Source of the DNA: Pseudomonas abietaniphila
Lineage (GTDB): Bacteria; Pseudomonadota; Gammaproteobacteria; Pseudomonadales; Pseudomonadaceae
NCBI RefSeq assembly: GCF_900100795.1
Contig: NZ_FNCO01000010.1
Location: forward strand, 1-64,000
DNA length: 64,000 nt
Direction of reading: 5' to 3'
Shown here: positions 17,982-25,941 of the stretch, in pieces
Layout: each line of letters starts with the position of its first letter
Position numbering within the stretch: position 1 is the first letter of the stretch
Position numbers and translations under genes: made by a program
The notes under the pieces: generated by a model
What the model was told of the DNA's origin: nothing
The model's database searches: none
The model's input: the letters and a program-made list of their open reading frames with translations, nothing else

Positions 17982-18298
17982 GTAATGGCAACAGCATCAC
18001 CGTGCAAATCCTCGACAAAGAGTATTCGATCATCTGCCCTCAAGAGGAGCGCACCAATCTGGTCAGCGCAGCGCGTTACCTGGACGGCAAGATGCGCGAG
18101 ATTCGCAGCAGCGGCAAAGTCATCGGCGCCGACCGTATCGCGGTGATGGCCGCACTGAACATTACCCATGACCTGTTGCACAAACAGGAGCTGCCCGAAG
18201 CGAACCAGGCAAGTGGCTCGACCCGCGAGCAAGTGCGCGACCTTCTGGACCGAGTGGACCTGGTCCTTGCCACGGATGAACCAAAAGCACAAGGCTGA
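17978..18298 (+). CDS. zapA: Cell division protein ZapA
   Basis: A 106-aa ZapA, which binds FtsZ polymers and promotes Z-ring bundling. The N-terminal domain (SITVQILDKEYSIICPQEE) is followed by a helix that drives dimer and tetramer formation (about 55-100). It is co-translated with the TIGR02449 gene. The 6S RNA gene begins about 30 bases after its stop, the order conserved in gammaproteobacteria (zapA-ssrS-fau). Confidence 0.93.
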   Translation: MSNGNSITVQILDKEYSIICPQEERTNLVSAARYLDGKMREIRSSGKVIGADRIAVMAALNITHDLLHKQELPEANQASGSTREQVRDLLDRVDLVLATDEPKAQG

Positions 18299-18317
18299 TT
18301 GTTCCGACATGATTCGG

Positions 18318-18323
18318 TATACT
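18318..18323 (+). promoter_or_regulatory. -10 box for 6S RNA
   Basis: TATACT lies just before the 6S RNA 5' region, with the expected start of transcription some 7-10 bases downstream. No strong -35 hexamer is visible upstream; the best candidates have poor sequence or spacing. Confidence 0.6.
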
Positions 18324-18327
18324 TGCG

Positions 18328-18510
18328 ACCGCTCCCTGGAGTGCTTGCCAGTCGGTCATGTCCCTGAGCCGATACGCACAACCACGGGGGTTGCACGTTG
18401 GGGTTGGTGTGCATGTCCGCTCGACGGAAAGCCTTAAAACCTCCTGCAATCTCCACCTTGAACTTTCGGGTTCAAGGGCTACACCGACAGCGGTTCGTCG
18501 GGGAGTCTCA
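18328..18510 (+). ncRNA. ssrS: 6S RNA
   Basis: This 6S RNA mimics an open promoter and sequesters sigma70 RNA polymerase in stationary phase. It has the expected place between zapA and the 5-formyl-THF cyclo-ligase gene. Typical blocks are visible: CTCCCTGGAGTGCTTGCCAG near the 5' end, GTCCCTGAGCCGATA, the internal hairpin CCTTGAACTTTCGGGTTCAAGG, and a 3' segment GGGGAG that pairs with the 5' CTCCC to close the long helix. End coordinates are approximate. Confidence 0.9.
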
Positions 18511-18619
18511 CATTCTCAAGCCATTGCCAGGCGCCCCGCCTGGCGGTGGAACTGGGGACAGCTATCGTGAATCAGCCTGATCTCTCGAGCCCCCATCCAG
18601 ATCGCACGGACCCGCCTGC

Positions 18620-19246
18620 ATGACTTCTTCTGGCGCCGCTTCCCTGAACGATTCCTCTGCCCTTTCCCGTCCACAATTGCGTCGTCTCCTGCGCAAGGCC
18701 CGTCGCTCGCTCAACCGCGCAGAACAGCGACAGGCGGCGCAGGGTTTATACCGTCAATTGGCGCAAGACCCGCTTTTTCGTCGTGCCAGACACGTTTCGC
18801 TCTACCTTCCGATGGACGGTGAAATCGATCCGCGCCTGCTGCTTCGCGAAGCACAGAGACGGGGCAAGAAAACCTATCTGCCGGTGCTGAGTGCCTGGCC
18901 CCGAACCAAAATGGTGTTTCAGCGGGTGAAGCCGGGAGAAAGGTTTCGACCAAACCGATTCCGCATTCCCGAGCCACGGATCGACGCGAGAAAACAACGC
19001 AAGATCTGGGCGCTGGACCTCATCCTGATGCCGCTGGTGGGTTTCGATGACCAAGGCGGTCGACTGGGCATGGGCGGCGGATTCTACGACCGCAGCCTGG
19101 CGTATCAGGCGCGTCGCAAAGCCTGGCAGAAACCGGTGCTGCTCGGTCTGGCCCATGAGTGTCAGAAAGTCGGAAAGCTGGCGGTCGCCAGTTGGGATGT
19201 GCCGTTGCAGGGAACGGTGTCGGACAAGCGATGGTATCTAGTCTGA
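18620..19246 (+). CDS. fau: 5-formyltetrahydrofolate cyclo-ligase
   Basis: A 208-aa enzyme (YgfA/MTHFS) that converts 5-formyl-THF to 5,10-methenyl-THF using ATP. The family signature GMGGGFYDR is intact near residue 153, and the basic N-terminal region RPQLRRLLRKARRSLN is typical. In E. coli it is co-transcribed with 6S RNA, and the same arrangement holds here. It is a fitting neighbour to the glycine cleavage genes, since GcvP can form 5-formyl-THF-linked one-carbon demand, but no operon links them. A REPIN follows 15 bases after the stop. Confidence 0.93.
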   Translation: MTSSGAASLNDSSALSRPQLRRLLRKARRSLNRAEQRQAAQGLYRQLAQDPLFRRARHVSLYLPMDGEIDPRLLLREAQRRGKKTYLPVLSAWPRTKMVFQRVKPGERFRPNRFRIPEPRIDARKQRKIWALDLILMPLVGFDDQGGRLGMGGGFYDRSLAYQARRKAWQKPVLLGLAHECQKVGKLAVASWDVPLQGTVSDKRWYLV

Positions 19247-19261
19247 TCTGGGCTTTGACTT

Positions 19262-19350
19262 TGTAGGAGCGCGCTTGCCCGCGAAAATCTTCCAGGCAAC
19301 ACACCTGCATCGACCGCGCGGGCCTCATCGCGGGCAAGCGCGCTCCTACA
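19262..19350. repeat. REPIN after fau
   Basis: Arms TGTAGGAGCGCGCTTGCCCG and CGGGCAAGCGCGCTCCTACA match perfectly and flank a loop of about 50 bases. Same subtype as the array at 98-448. It lies between the convergent fau gene and a 50-aa membrane protein gene. Confidence 0.93.
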
Positions 19351-19370
19351 AAAAAGAAATCTAAATAAAA

Positions 19371-19523
19371 CTAACGGCGGGTCGGTTGCTGCTGTTGCTG
19401 CTGAGTGATCTCAACCGGCGCGTCGGCCTTGGCGGACCACAGACCCTGCGCATACCCGGTGGTGACAATGCCCAAGCCGAACAAAATGACCAAAATCCAT
19501 AGTAAATCCGGCTTGCGTTGCAT
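19371..19523 (-). CDS. Small membrane protein, 50 aa
   Basis: A 50-aa reading frame. An N-terminal basic start (MQRKPD) leads into one transmembrane helix (about residues 7-24, LLWILVILFGLGIVTTGY). A short tail AQGLWSAKADAPVEI ends in a run of six glutamines and PTRR. A strong Shine-Dalgarno (AAGGGGGG) sits 7 bases before the ATG at 19523, which supports a real gene. I do not recognise a named family; its function is unknown. Confidence 0.72.
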   Translation of the reverse strand: MQRKPDLLWILVILFGLGIVTTGYAQGLWSAKADAPVEITQQQQQQPTRR

Positions 19524-19718
19524 TGACTGCCCCCCTTTGGCGAATCAAAAACTGACGTCCGCAGCGTCTTTCTGTAGGCCGCGTAACGGTGTAACCCTTA
19601 AAATCCCGGCATTCTGCGATAACGTGAACCAACACGCAAATACTGGCGCCAGCCGACTGTCGGTTTGTCATGAAAACGTAGGACAACCTGTCCAGTTACC
19701 CTCCGGGAGACACAACAT

Positions 19719-20168
19719 ATGGCCTATTGGCTGATGAAATCCGAGCCCGATGAGCTCTCGATTACGGATTTGCAAAAACTCGGCCAAGCCCGTTGGGACG
19801 GCGTTCGCAATTACCAGGCCCGCAATTTTGTGCGCGCGATGGCGGTCGGCGACGAATTCTTTTTCTATCACTCAAGTTGTCCGGAGCCCGGAATCGCCGG
19901 CATCGGCAAGATCATCCAGGCCGCCTACCCGGATCCTACCGCTCTGGACAACAAGAGCCACTACTTCGACGCCAAAGCCACCCAGGAAAAGAACCGCTGG
20001 AGCGCCATCGACGTCGCCTTTGTCGAAACCTTTCCCAAGGTGCTGAACCTGGGCTACCTGAAACAGCAAACCGCACTGGAGCAGATGCCATTGGTGCAAA
20101 AAGGCAGCCGGTTGTCAGTCATGCCGGTGACCGCCGAACAGTGGGCGGCGGTACTGGCGTTGCGCTGA
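19719..20168 (+). CDS. EVE domain-containing protein
   Basis: A 149-aa single-domain EVE protein (PUA-like fold; the thymocyte nuclear protein 1 group). It starts AYWLMKSEPDELSITDLQ and has the aromatic pocket pattern YQARNFVRAM and FFYHSSCPEPGIAGIGKI. EVE domains read modified bases in nucleic acids, and some are fused to restriction or defence modules. Here it stands alone in a housekeeping region. GGGAG precedes the ATG at 19719. Confidence 0.9.
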   Translation: MAYWLMKSEPDELSITDLQKLGQARWDGVRNYQARNFVRAMAVGDEFFFYHSSCPEPGIAGIGKIIQAAYPDPTALDNKSHYFDAKATQEKNRWSAIDVAFVETFPKVLNLGYLKQQTALEQMPLVQKGSRLSVMPVTAEQWAAVLALR

Positions 20169-20185
20169 GCGGGCGGTGCACATCC

Positions 20186-20209
20186 CTGTAGGAGCGCGCT
20201 TGCCCGCGG
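20186..20209. repeat. Single REP, GTAGGAGCGC subtype
   Basis: CTGTAGGAGCGCGCTTGCCC plus GCGG lies 18 bases after the EVE gene. The opposite arm near 20251-20275 (CAATCGCGAGCACGCTCACG) is badly decayed, so this looks like a dying REPIN. Confidence 0.75.
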
Positions 20210-20287
20210 TTGCTTTTTGTCTGATCAGATTGCATCAATCTGACACACCGCAATCGCGAGCACGCTCACGCCGGAAAGGGAGCCGTC

Positions 20288-20701
20288 TTACTGTGCAATA
20301 AAGTTATTGAACAGCAAGTCCTCAACCACAGGCTGGCCGGTCTCTTGGGTGAGCACCTGCTGGGTCTGCTTCAAGGCTTCCTGACGAAGCTTTTCCTTGG
20401 CGTCGACGTTACCCATGCTGTCGATCGTCTGTTGCGTGAACAGCGCGACCAACTGGTTACGGATCAGCGGCTCGTTCTGTTTCACCAGCTTCTGCGCCTC
20501 GGCCCCTTTGACCCGCAGCGCCACATCAGCCTTATAGACGTGCAGCTTAGGGCCGCCGTCCAGCGCGTAGTTACCCACGAACGGTGGGGTCAGCGCCACG
20601 TAAGACACCTTGTTCGGGTCATCCTTCTCGCCACCACCCTCTTCGGCCAGGGCCACGACAGGCATCGACAACGCCAACAGCATCAGAATCCACGCTTTCA
20701 C
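20288..20701 (-). CDS. FliL-like periplasmic protein, non-flagellar locus
   Basis: A 137-aa protein with an N-terminal signal segment (MKAWILMLLALSMPVVALA) and a FliL-type domain (about 35-137; VSYVALTPPFVGNY, followed by the conserved ITE-like C-terminal part ending VVEDLLFNNFIAQ). True FliL is a flagellar basal-body protein with a cytoplasmic tail. This one has a cleavable-looking signal and no flagellar genes nearby, so it is a paralogue whose role is unknown. It lies alone between the EVE gene and the divergent quinone oxidoreductase. Confidence 0.82.
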   Translation of the reverse strand: MKAWILMLLALSMPVVALAEEGGGEKDDPNKVSYVALTPPFVGNYALDGGPKLHVYKADVALRVKGAEAQKLVKQNEPLIRNQLVALFTQQTIDSMGNVDAKEKLRQEALKQTQQVLTQETGQPVVEDLLFNNFIAQ

Positions 20702-20836
20702 ATTCCACTCCTCAATCCGGTTCGCGGCATAGCTTACTTCAGCTTATGCACGCCTATCAGGCCGGGGCATGCTCATTGACCCCACACCCCCTCTACCTAC
20801 ACTTATCGGCCATCACTGGAAAAGGAATAGTCCCCG

Positions 20837-21814
20837 ATGAAAGCCGTGCTCTGCAAAGCCTTCGGCCCCGCCGAAGATCTGGTGCTGGAGGACATCCCAG
20901 CCCCCGAACCCAAGAAAAACGAAATCCTGCTGGACGTGCACGCCGCCGGGGTCAACTTCCCCGACACCCTGATCATCGAGGGTAAGTACCAGTTCAAACC
21001 ACCCTTCCCGTTCTCCCCGGGTGGAGAAGCTTCTGGCGTCGTAGCCGCCGTGGGCGAAAAGGTCAGCCACCTCAAGGTCGGCGACCGCGTGATGGCCCTC
21101 ACCGGCTGGGGCAGCTTCGCCGAACAAATCGCCGTCGCGGGCTACAACGTCCTGCCCATTCCCGAGGCCATGGACTTCACCACTGCCGCGGCCTTCAGCA
21201 TGACCTACGGCACCTCCATGCACGCCCTCAAACAACGCGCACACCTGCAACCCGATGAAACCCTGCTCGTGCTCGGCGCCTCGGGCGGCGTAGGCCTGGC
21301 CGCCGTTGAAATCGGCAAAGCCATGGGCGCACGCGTCATCGCCGCCGCAAGCAGCGCCGACAAACTCGAAGTCGCCAGAAACGCCGGCGCCGACGAACTC
21401 ATCAACTACAGCGAAACCAGCCTCAAGGACGAACTCAAACGCCTTACCAACGGCAACGGCGTCGACGTCATCTACGACCCCGTCGGCGGCGACCTCTTCG
21501 ACCAGGCCGTCCGCGCCATCGCCTGGAACGGCCGCCTCCTCGTCGTTGGCTTCGCCAGCGGCCGCATCCCCGAACTGCCCGTGAACCTCGCGCTGCTCAA
21601 AGGCGCCTCCGTCGTCGGCGTGTTCTGGGGTTCATTTGCACAGCGCCAGCCACAGGACAATGCGGCCAACTTTCAACAGCTGTTCACCTGGTACAGCGAA
21701 GGGAAGTTGAAGCCTCTGGTGTCGAAGGTTTATCCGCTGGAGCAGGCCGGGGAAGCGATTGATTCGTTGCGGCAGAGGAAGGCGGTTGGGAAGGTGGTGG
21801 TGGGGGTGAGATGA
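20837..21814 (+). CDS. NADPH:quinone oxidoreductase, zinc-free MDR
   Basis: A 325-aa medium-chain oxidoreductase of the quinone reductase (Qor) type. It lacks zinc-ligand clusters and has the nucleotide-binding motif GASGGVGLAAVEIGKAMGARV around residues 140-160. The N-terminal GroES-like domain begins MKAVLCKAFGPAEDLVLEDIP. It probably reduces quinones or enones with NADPH. A perfect 13-bp hairpin at 21920-21950 follows. The third base of codons in the middle of the gene is almost always C, while the last 60 bases are G-rich, a marked strand skew. Confidence 0.88.
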   Translation: MKAVLCKAFGPAEDLVLEDIPAPEPKKNEILLDVHAAGVNFPDTLIIEGKYQFKPPFPFSPGGEASGVVAAVGEKVSHLKVGDRVMALTGWGSFAEQIAVAGYNVLPIPEAMDFTTAAAFSMTYGTSMHALKQRAHLQPDETLLVLGASGGVGLAAVEIGKAMGARVIAAASSADKLEVARNAGADELINYSETSLKDELKRLTNGNGVDVIYDPVGGDLFDQAVRAIAWNGRLLVVGFASGRIPELPVNLALLKGASVVGVFWGSFAQRQPQDNAANFQQLFTWYSEGKLKPLVSKVYPLEQAGEAIDSLRQRKAVGKVVVGVR

Positions 21815-21919
21815 ATCGCCTGACGGTCTGCCACTTCTGCTGCGGACCCGTGCCGTCATTGGCCAAGGACAGCATCTAACGCGCTCCGGTAAATGAAGTC
21901 CTAACGAAGTCCTACTAAA

Positions 21920-21950
21920 GGCGAAACGCAGACCCGCTCTGCGTTTCGCC
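21920..21950. terminator. Hairpin between convergent genes
   Basis: A perfect 13-bp stem (GGCGAAACGCAGA and its complement) encloses a 5-base loop. It lies between the quinone oxidoreductase (stop 21814) and the convergent TonB-like gene (stop 21981). There is no T-run on either side, so it is a weak or atypical terminator, or a transcript-end stabiliser. Confidence 0.55.
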
Positions 21951-21980
21951 CGCTAACGAAAGAAGTAAGCCCCTCCAGAA

Positions 21981-22625
21981 TTAAATCAGCTTACGCACAC
22001 TTTCCGGCAGCGCTTCTTTGTAGCGCAGCCCCGGTTGAGCTCTGCATCGTTGGATGACCTCAGGAATTGCCCGAACAAAATCATCACCCAGCTCCGCTCT
22101 CTGATCGTCTGTCATTTTCAGCCTCGTCGCTGACCTCCCCAGCACCCTGAAGGTGTAGGTGATGTGATGCATGTCCCGCACATCATGGTCGGGCGAGTTG
22201 GCGCGAAAGGTCTTGAGTGCTTTGTTGAATGCGTTGCAGGACAGCACGCGAACGTGACGGCGTATCCACCTGTGTGGCTCTTGCCTCTCACTTGAGTGGG
22301 TGAAGTAGAGCTCCTGCCTGAAGCTGATCGTCTCAGGCGTTTCAAAGCCGACCTGCCAAGGCTTGAGCCGCCATCCCGGGACTGCGCGCAGAACTGACTT
22401 GGCGAAGTTGTGATGTGAACTGTCGATAACGTTCACATCTGTAATCGAACCATCGCTGTGCCCTCGAAACTCGACGAGCACCAACCCTGACATGCGCTGC
22501 TCATACAATGAGCGCGGGTAGGCAGGTGCCGGCTGGTGCGCATATTTCAGCTCGACCGCATGAGCCAGCAGCGATCCAGAAATCAGCGACGAGGCGAACA
22601 TCAGCCATTTCAGCATCCGTGTCAC
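21981..22625 (-). CDS. Secreted TonB C-terminal-domain protein (second of pair)
   Basis: About 214 aa. After a signal peptide (MLKWLMFASSLISGSLLAHA) comes a TonB C-terminal-like domain, with PAYPRSLYEQRMSGLVLVEF and GSITDVNVIDSSHHNFAKSVLRAVPGWRLKPW. A C-terminal region of about 100 residues is not recognised. I chose the GTG start at 22625 because GGAGG lies 8 bases upstream and the GTGA overlaps the stop of the preceding gene. ATG 22616 is the alternative. It lacks the proline-rich spanner of a true TonB, and no exbB/exbD is present, so it is unlikely to energise transport. Function unknown. Confidence 0.72.
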   Translation of the reverse strand: MTRMLKWLMFASSLISGSLLAHAVELKYAHQPAPAYPRSLYEQRMSGLVLVEFRGHSDGSITDVNVIDSSHHNFAKSVLRAVPGWRLKPWQVGFETPETISFRQELYFTHSSERQEPHRWIRRHVRVLSCNAFNKALKTFRANSPDHDVRDMHHITYTFRVLGRSATRLKMTDDQRAELGDDFVRAIPEVIQRCRAQPGLRYKEALPESVRKLI

Positions 22626-23020
22626 GGTACTTCCCTCCGCGCCCACGAAATTACCATTCTCAACCGACGCTCACGTCGCTCCTGATCAAAAACGAATTGC
22701 ACGGATTCGCCGATGGACGCAGGCATGTCTTCGGTCACGTCCCATGGCTTGAACCGCCAGCGCTTGATTGCCGAAAGCACGACATTGGCTGACTTTTGAT
22801 CAGTTTGCTCGGTGACCCTGATTCCGCTGACAGACCCGTCGTTGTGGATGTCGTAATTCACCCGCACGCTCGCGAACATTCGGCCACCGCGTAGCGCGGA
22901 CGGGTAAGCCGGCGAGATGTACCGATCAAACAGCGGATGAATCTCTCTGCCTGCGGCAGTGCCGCTTAGCGCGATCAGGCAAAGCCCGAGAACGCTCACA
23001 TACTTTCGCCACCCGCTCAC
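22622..23020 (-). CDS. Secreted TonB C-terminal-domain protein (first of pair)
   Basis: About 132 aa: a signal peptide (WRKYVSVLGLCLIALSGTAAG) followed by a single TonB C-terminal-like domain (ISPAYPSALRGGRMFASVRVNYDIHNDGSVSGIRV to AIKRWRFKPWDV). The start at GTG 23020 has GAGG 5 bases upstream; the frame is open to GTG 23044 without a ribosome site. It is translationally coupled to the next gene and shares its domain, so the two look like a duplicated pair. Related domains occur in envelope proteins that are not energy transducers. Confidence 0.72.
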   Translation of the reverse strand: MSGWRKYVSVLGLCLIALSGTAAGREIHPLFDRYISPAYPSALRGGRMFASVRVNYDIHNDGSVSGIRVTEQTDQKSANVVLSAIKRWRFKPWDVTEDMPASIGESVQFVFDQERRERRLRMVISWARREVP

Positions 23021-23288
23021 ATTCACCTCGCCCCAAAACGCCACTACGACAGAAGGGCGCGATGGTAGGTGCGCGAGGCAGCGCGGATAAGGTTATCGAG
23101 TCCGTTTCTCGAGTAGGACCGATCCTAAAGATCAAGCGTCCGCCTACACACTCAAGCCATGTTCGAAATCCAACACGCCAATGCGCCTGAATTCGGGATA
23201 TTTTCCGATGAGAAGCCTTCCTATTTTCTGTAACGAAAATGTAATATTCGATTTCGCATAAGAAAATAAAAACCCTTGGAGTGTTTCG

Positions 23289-24638
23289 ATGTTTTCCTTC
23301 TTCCGACCTGCCGCGCATCAGGCCCCGCTGCCTGCAGAGCGCGTCGACAGCACCTACCGCCGCCTTCGCTGGCAGATTTTCGCGGGTATTTTCTTCGGTT
23401 ACGCGGGCTACTACCTGCTGCGCAAGAACTTCTCGCTGGCGATGCCGTACTTGATCGATGAGGGTTACACCCGAGGTGAGCTGGGCGTGGCGATCTCGGC
23501 GATCGCGATTGCCTACGGTCTGTCGAAGTTCTTGATGGGGCTGGTTTCGGATCGCTCGAACCCGCGTTATTTCCTGGCGTTCGGCCTGCTAGTGTCGGCG
23601 GCGGTGATGTTCGTGTTCGGTTTCGCGCCGTGGGCAACATCAAGCGTGACCATCATGTTTATCCTGCTGTTTATCAACGGTTGGGCGCAGGGCATGGGCT
23701 GGCCACCGAGCGGACGTACCATGGTGCATTGGTGGTCGCAGAAAGAACGCGGCGGCGTGGTGTCGGTGTGGAACGTGGCGCACAACGTCGGTGGCGGCCT
23801 GATTGGTCCGCTGTTCCTGCTCGGCCTGGGCTGGACCAACGACTGGCACGCGGCATTCTATGTGCCGGCTGCGGTGGCATTGTTCGTGGCGCTGTTTGCC
23901 TTTATCACCATGCGTGACACCCCTCAATCCGTGGGTTTGCCACCGGTCGAGGAGTACAAGAACGACTACCCGGAAGGCTACGACGCGAGCCACGAAGAAG
24001 AATTCAGCGCCAAGGAAATCTTCGTCAAATACGTGCTGCGCAACAAAATGCTGTGGTACATCGCGCTGGCGAACGTGTTCGTCTATCTGCTGCGCTATGG
24101 CGTGCTGGACTGGGCGCCCACCTACCTGAAAGAAGCCAAACACTTCGACGTGGACAAGACCTCGTGGGCGTATTTCTTCTATGAGTGGGCGGGCATTCCG
24201 GGGACGCTGCTGTGCGGCTGGATGTCGGACAAAATCTTCCGGGGCAATCGCGGCCTGACAGGCATCGTGTTCATGGCGCTGGTGACGGTCGCAACGCTGG
24301 TGTACTGGCTCAACCCGCCGGGTAACCCGACGGTCGACATGATCGCATTGGTCTCTATCGGCTTCCTGATCTACGGCCCGGTGATGCTGGTTGGCTTGCA
24401 GGCGCTGGAGTTGGCGCCGAAGAAAGCGGCCGGAACAGCGGCAGGCTTCACTGGCTTGTTCGGGTATCTGGGCGGCTCGGTCGCCGCCAGTGCGCTGATG
24501 GGCTACACCGTTGACCATTTCGGCTGGGACGGCGGCTTCGTGATTCTCGTGGCGTCATGCCTACTGGCGATCGCTTTCCTGATCCCTACGTTGCGGCATA
24601 CGCGGGTGGCGAGTCAGTCGCGTGAGGCAACGGCTTAA
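23289..24638 (+). CDS. glpT: Glycerol-3-phosphate transporter
   Basis: A 449-aa major facilitator of the organophosphate:phosphate antiporter family with twelve predicted membrane helices. The N-terminus AERVDSTYRRLRWQIFAGIFFGYAGYYLLRKNF is typical of GlpT, and the two conserved arginines expected in helices 1 and 7 have candidates in YYLLRKNF and VYLLRYGVLDW. It imports sn-glycerol-3-phosphate in exchange for phosphate and also lets fosfomycin in. It is monocistronic here: other glp genes are absent and upstream genes are divergent. TTGGAG precedes the ATG. Confidence 0.95.
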   Translation: MFSFFRPAAHQAPLPAERVDSTYRRLRWQIFAGIFFGYAGYYLLRKNFSLAMPYLIDEGYTRGELGVAISAIAIAYGLSKFLMGLVSDRSNPRYFLAFGLLVSAAVMFVFGFAPWATSSVTIMFILLFINGWAQGMGWPPSGRTMVHWWSQKERGGVVSVWNVAHNVGGGLIGPLFLLGLGWTNDWHAAFYVPAAVALFVALFAFITMRDTPQSVGLPPVEEYKNDYPEGYDASHEEEFSAKEIFVKYVLRNKMLWYIALANVFVYLLRYGVLDWAPTYLKEAKHFDVDKTSWAYFFYEWAGIPGTLLCGWMSDKIFRGNRGLTGIVFMALVTVATLVYWLNPPGNPTVDMIALVSIGFLIYGPVMLVGLQALELAPKKAAGTAAGFTGLFGYLGGSVAASALMGYTVDHFGWDGGFVILVASCLLAIAFLIPTLRHTRVASQSREATA

Positions 24639-24656
24639 ACGTTCTTGGCTGTTCTG

Positions 24657-24683
24657 GCGATGGCGCCTAACAAGCGCCATCGC
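24657..24683 (+). terminator. Hairpin after glpT
   Basis: A perfect 10-bp stem (GCGATGGCGC and its complement) with a 7-base loop lies 18 bases after the glpT stop. No T-run follows, so it is only a possible terminator. Confidence 0.5.
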
Positions 24684-24739
24684 TGGGGAGACAAACGCAG
24701 CGAGCAATTACATCACTCTCGGCTTCTGCCCGGAGGGCG

Positions 24740-25060
24740 TGCGAGCTTGGTCTGGGCGGTATTCGACGAATGCGCTGGATCAGCGACATCAATGCTGAAT
24801 GACCCACCGCGTTCGCTGCCCTCGTAACCGCGGACGTCTCCTGCAGGGACCGCGTTGATGCATGGGCCTGGAACATCACGCGAAACCTGTGGGATCGACT
24901 TTGATCTGGGCGGCATTCCGACGAATACGCTGGATCAGCAGCATCAGTGCTGAATGACCCACCGCGTTCGCTGCCCTCGTAACCTCGGACGTCTCCTACA
25001 GGGACCGCGTCGACGCCAAGGGCCTGGAAGATCGCGCGAATCCTGTGAGCGCGGCTAGAG
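24740..25060. repeat. Two-copy hybrid REP array, 154-bp period
   Basis: Two long copies begin with TCTGGGCGG at 24751 and 24905. Each contains GACGAATNCGCTGGATCAG, a variable middle, CCACCGCGTTCGCTGCCCTC, then GTAACC and GGACGTCTCCT. The closing block with CTGCCCTCGTAACC and GGACGTCTCC is shared with the array at 36556-37062. It fills most of the 443-bp gap between glpT and chaC. I see no gene in it. Confidence 0.82.
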
Positions 25061-25081
25061 TGGGAGCAGTTCGTGCCGTAT

Positions 25082-25756
25082 TCAAACCGCCAGCAAAATC
25101 GGCTTGCAGCGCTTGAACCGCTCTTCCAGGCTCAAATCCGGCATGGCGTGGCTGCGCAGGGCGTGAATGGTTTGCTCGACGTATTCCCACGTGGTGCCGT
25201 AACGACCGCTGGCACTGGCCAAGACTTGGGTCAGCACGCTGTCAGGCAGGTTGCCGGCGTAGCTGGGCAGGTGGCGTTCAAGCACAAAACCCAAGGCCTG
25301 TACTTTGGTGCCATCTTCGAGTCGGCAACTGAGCCAGTGTGGGCGATAGGACGGAAAAGGCATTTCCCGCTGCCACAGCGCCAACAATGATTCTTCGATG
25401 TTTTCTTCCGGCAGGCGATAGGCGAAACCGCTGCACGAGCCGCCACGGTCCAGCCCGAAGACCAGTCCCGGCTGCTCGGGGGTGCCGCGATGCTCATGGG
25501 ACCAGAGGTAGAGGCCGCGATGGTAGCCATGAACCCGGCCGCGCTGACGCTCCACGGCGGAGCACTCGGGGCGCCATATCAGTGATCCGTAGGCGAACAG
25601 CCAAACAGGACCGCCTTCGTGACGGGACATGGTGGCATGCATGGAAGCGAGGAGTTGGTCGCGGGTCAGCTTCGGCCCAAGGTCGATAACGGGTGGGTAA
25701 GACAGCCCGAGGCCGTCGTGTACGGCTTCCACCAAGCTATTGATTTGATTCCCCAT
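25082..25756 (-). CDS. chaC: Gamma-glutamylcyclotransferase, ChaC family
   Basis: A 224-aa ChaC-type enzyme. The substrate-loop motif WLFAYGSLIWRP (residues 52-63) and the glutamate-bearing LPEENIEESL are present. ChaC proteins split glutathione into 5-oxoproline and cysteinyl-glycine in the cytosol. The N-terminal 50 residues are extra compared with the minimal fold. It lies alone between repeats and the reductase-ubiD pair. Confidence 0.88.
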   Translation of the reverse strand: MGNQINSLVEAVHDGLGLSYPPVIDLGPKLTRDQLLASMHATMSRHEGGPVWLFAYGSLIWRPECSAVERQRGRVHGYHRGLYLWSHEHRGTPEQPGLVFGLDRGGSCSGFAYRLPEENIEESLLALWQREMPFPSYRPHWLSCRLEDGTKVQALGFVLERHLPSYAGNLPDSVLTQVLASASGRYGTTWEYVEQTIHALRSHAMPDLSLEERFKRCKPILLAV

Positions 25757-25941
25757 CTGGCTCCCCCATTGGCCAACGTAATGCCAATGTAGTGCTGAAC
25801 ACGTCTAAAGCGGCTCACGCAACAGCGATTCAACAGTCAGACACCGTTGCGGGCAGTGTGCAGGCCGTGACGACTTGAAACCGACCCTGCACCTATTCTG
25901 ATGCAATTAACTCTCCACGGCGCCTGCCATCGGGCGGACGG

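Noticed and set aside
23180..23280. GlpR operator before glpT
   Set aside because: Half-sites like ATTCGA and TTTCGC occur, but no palindrome of the known form could be built.
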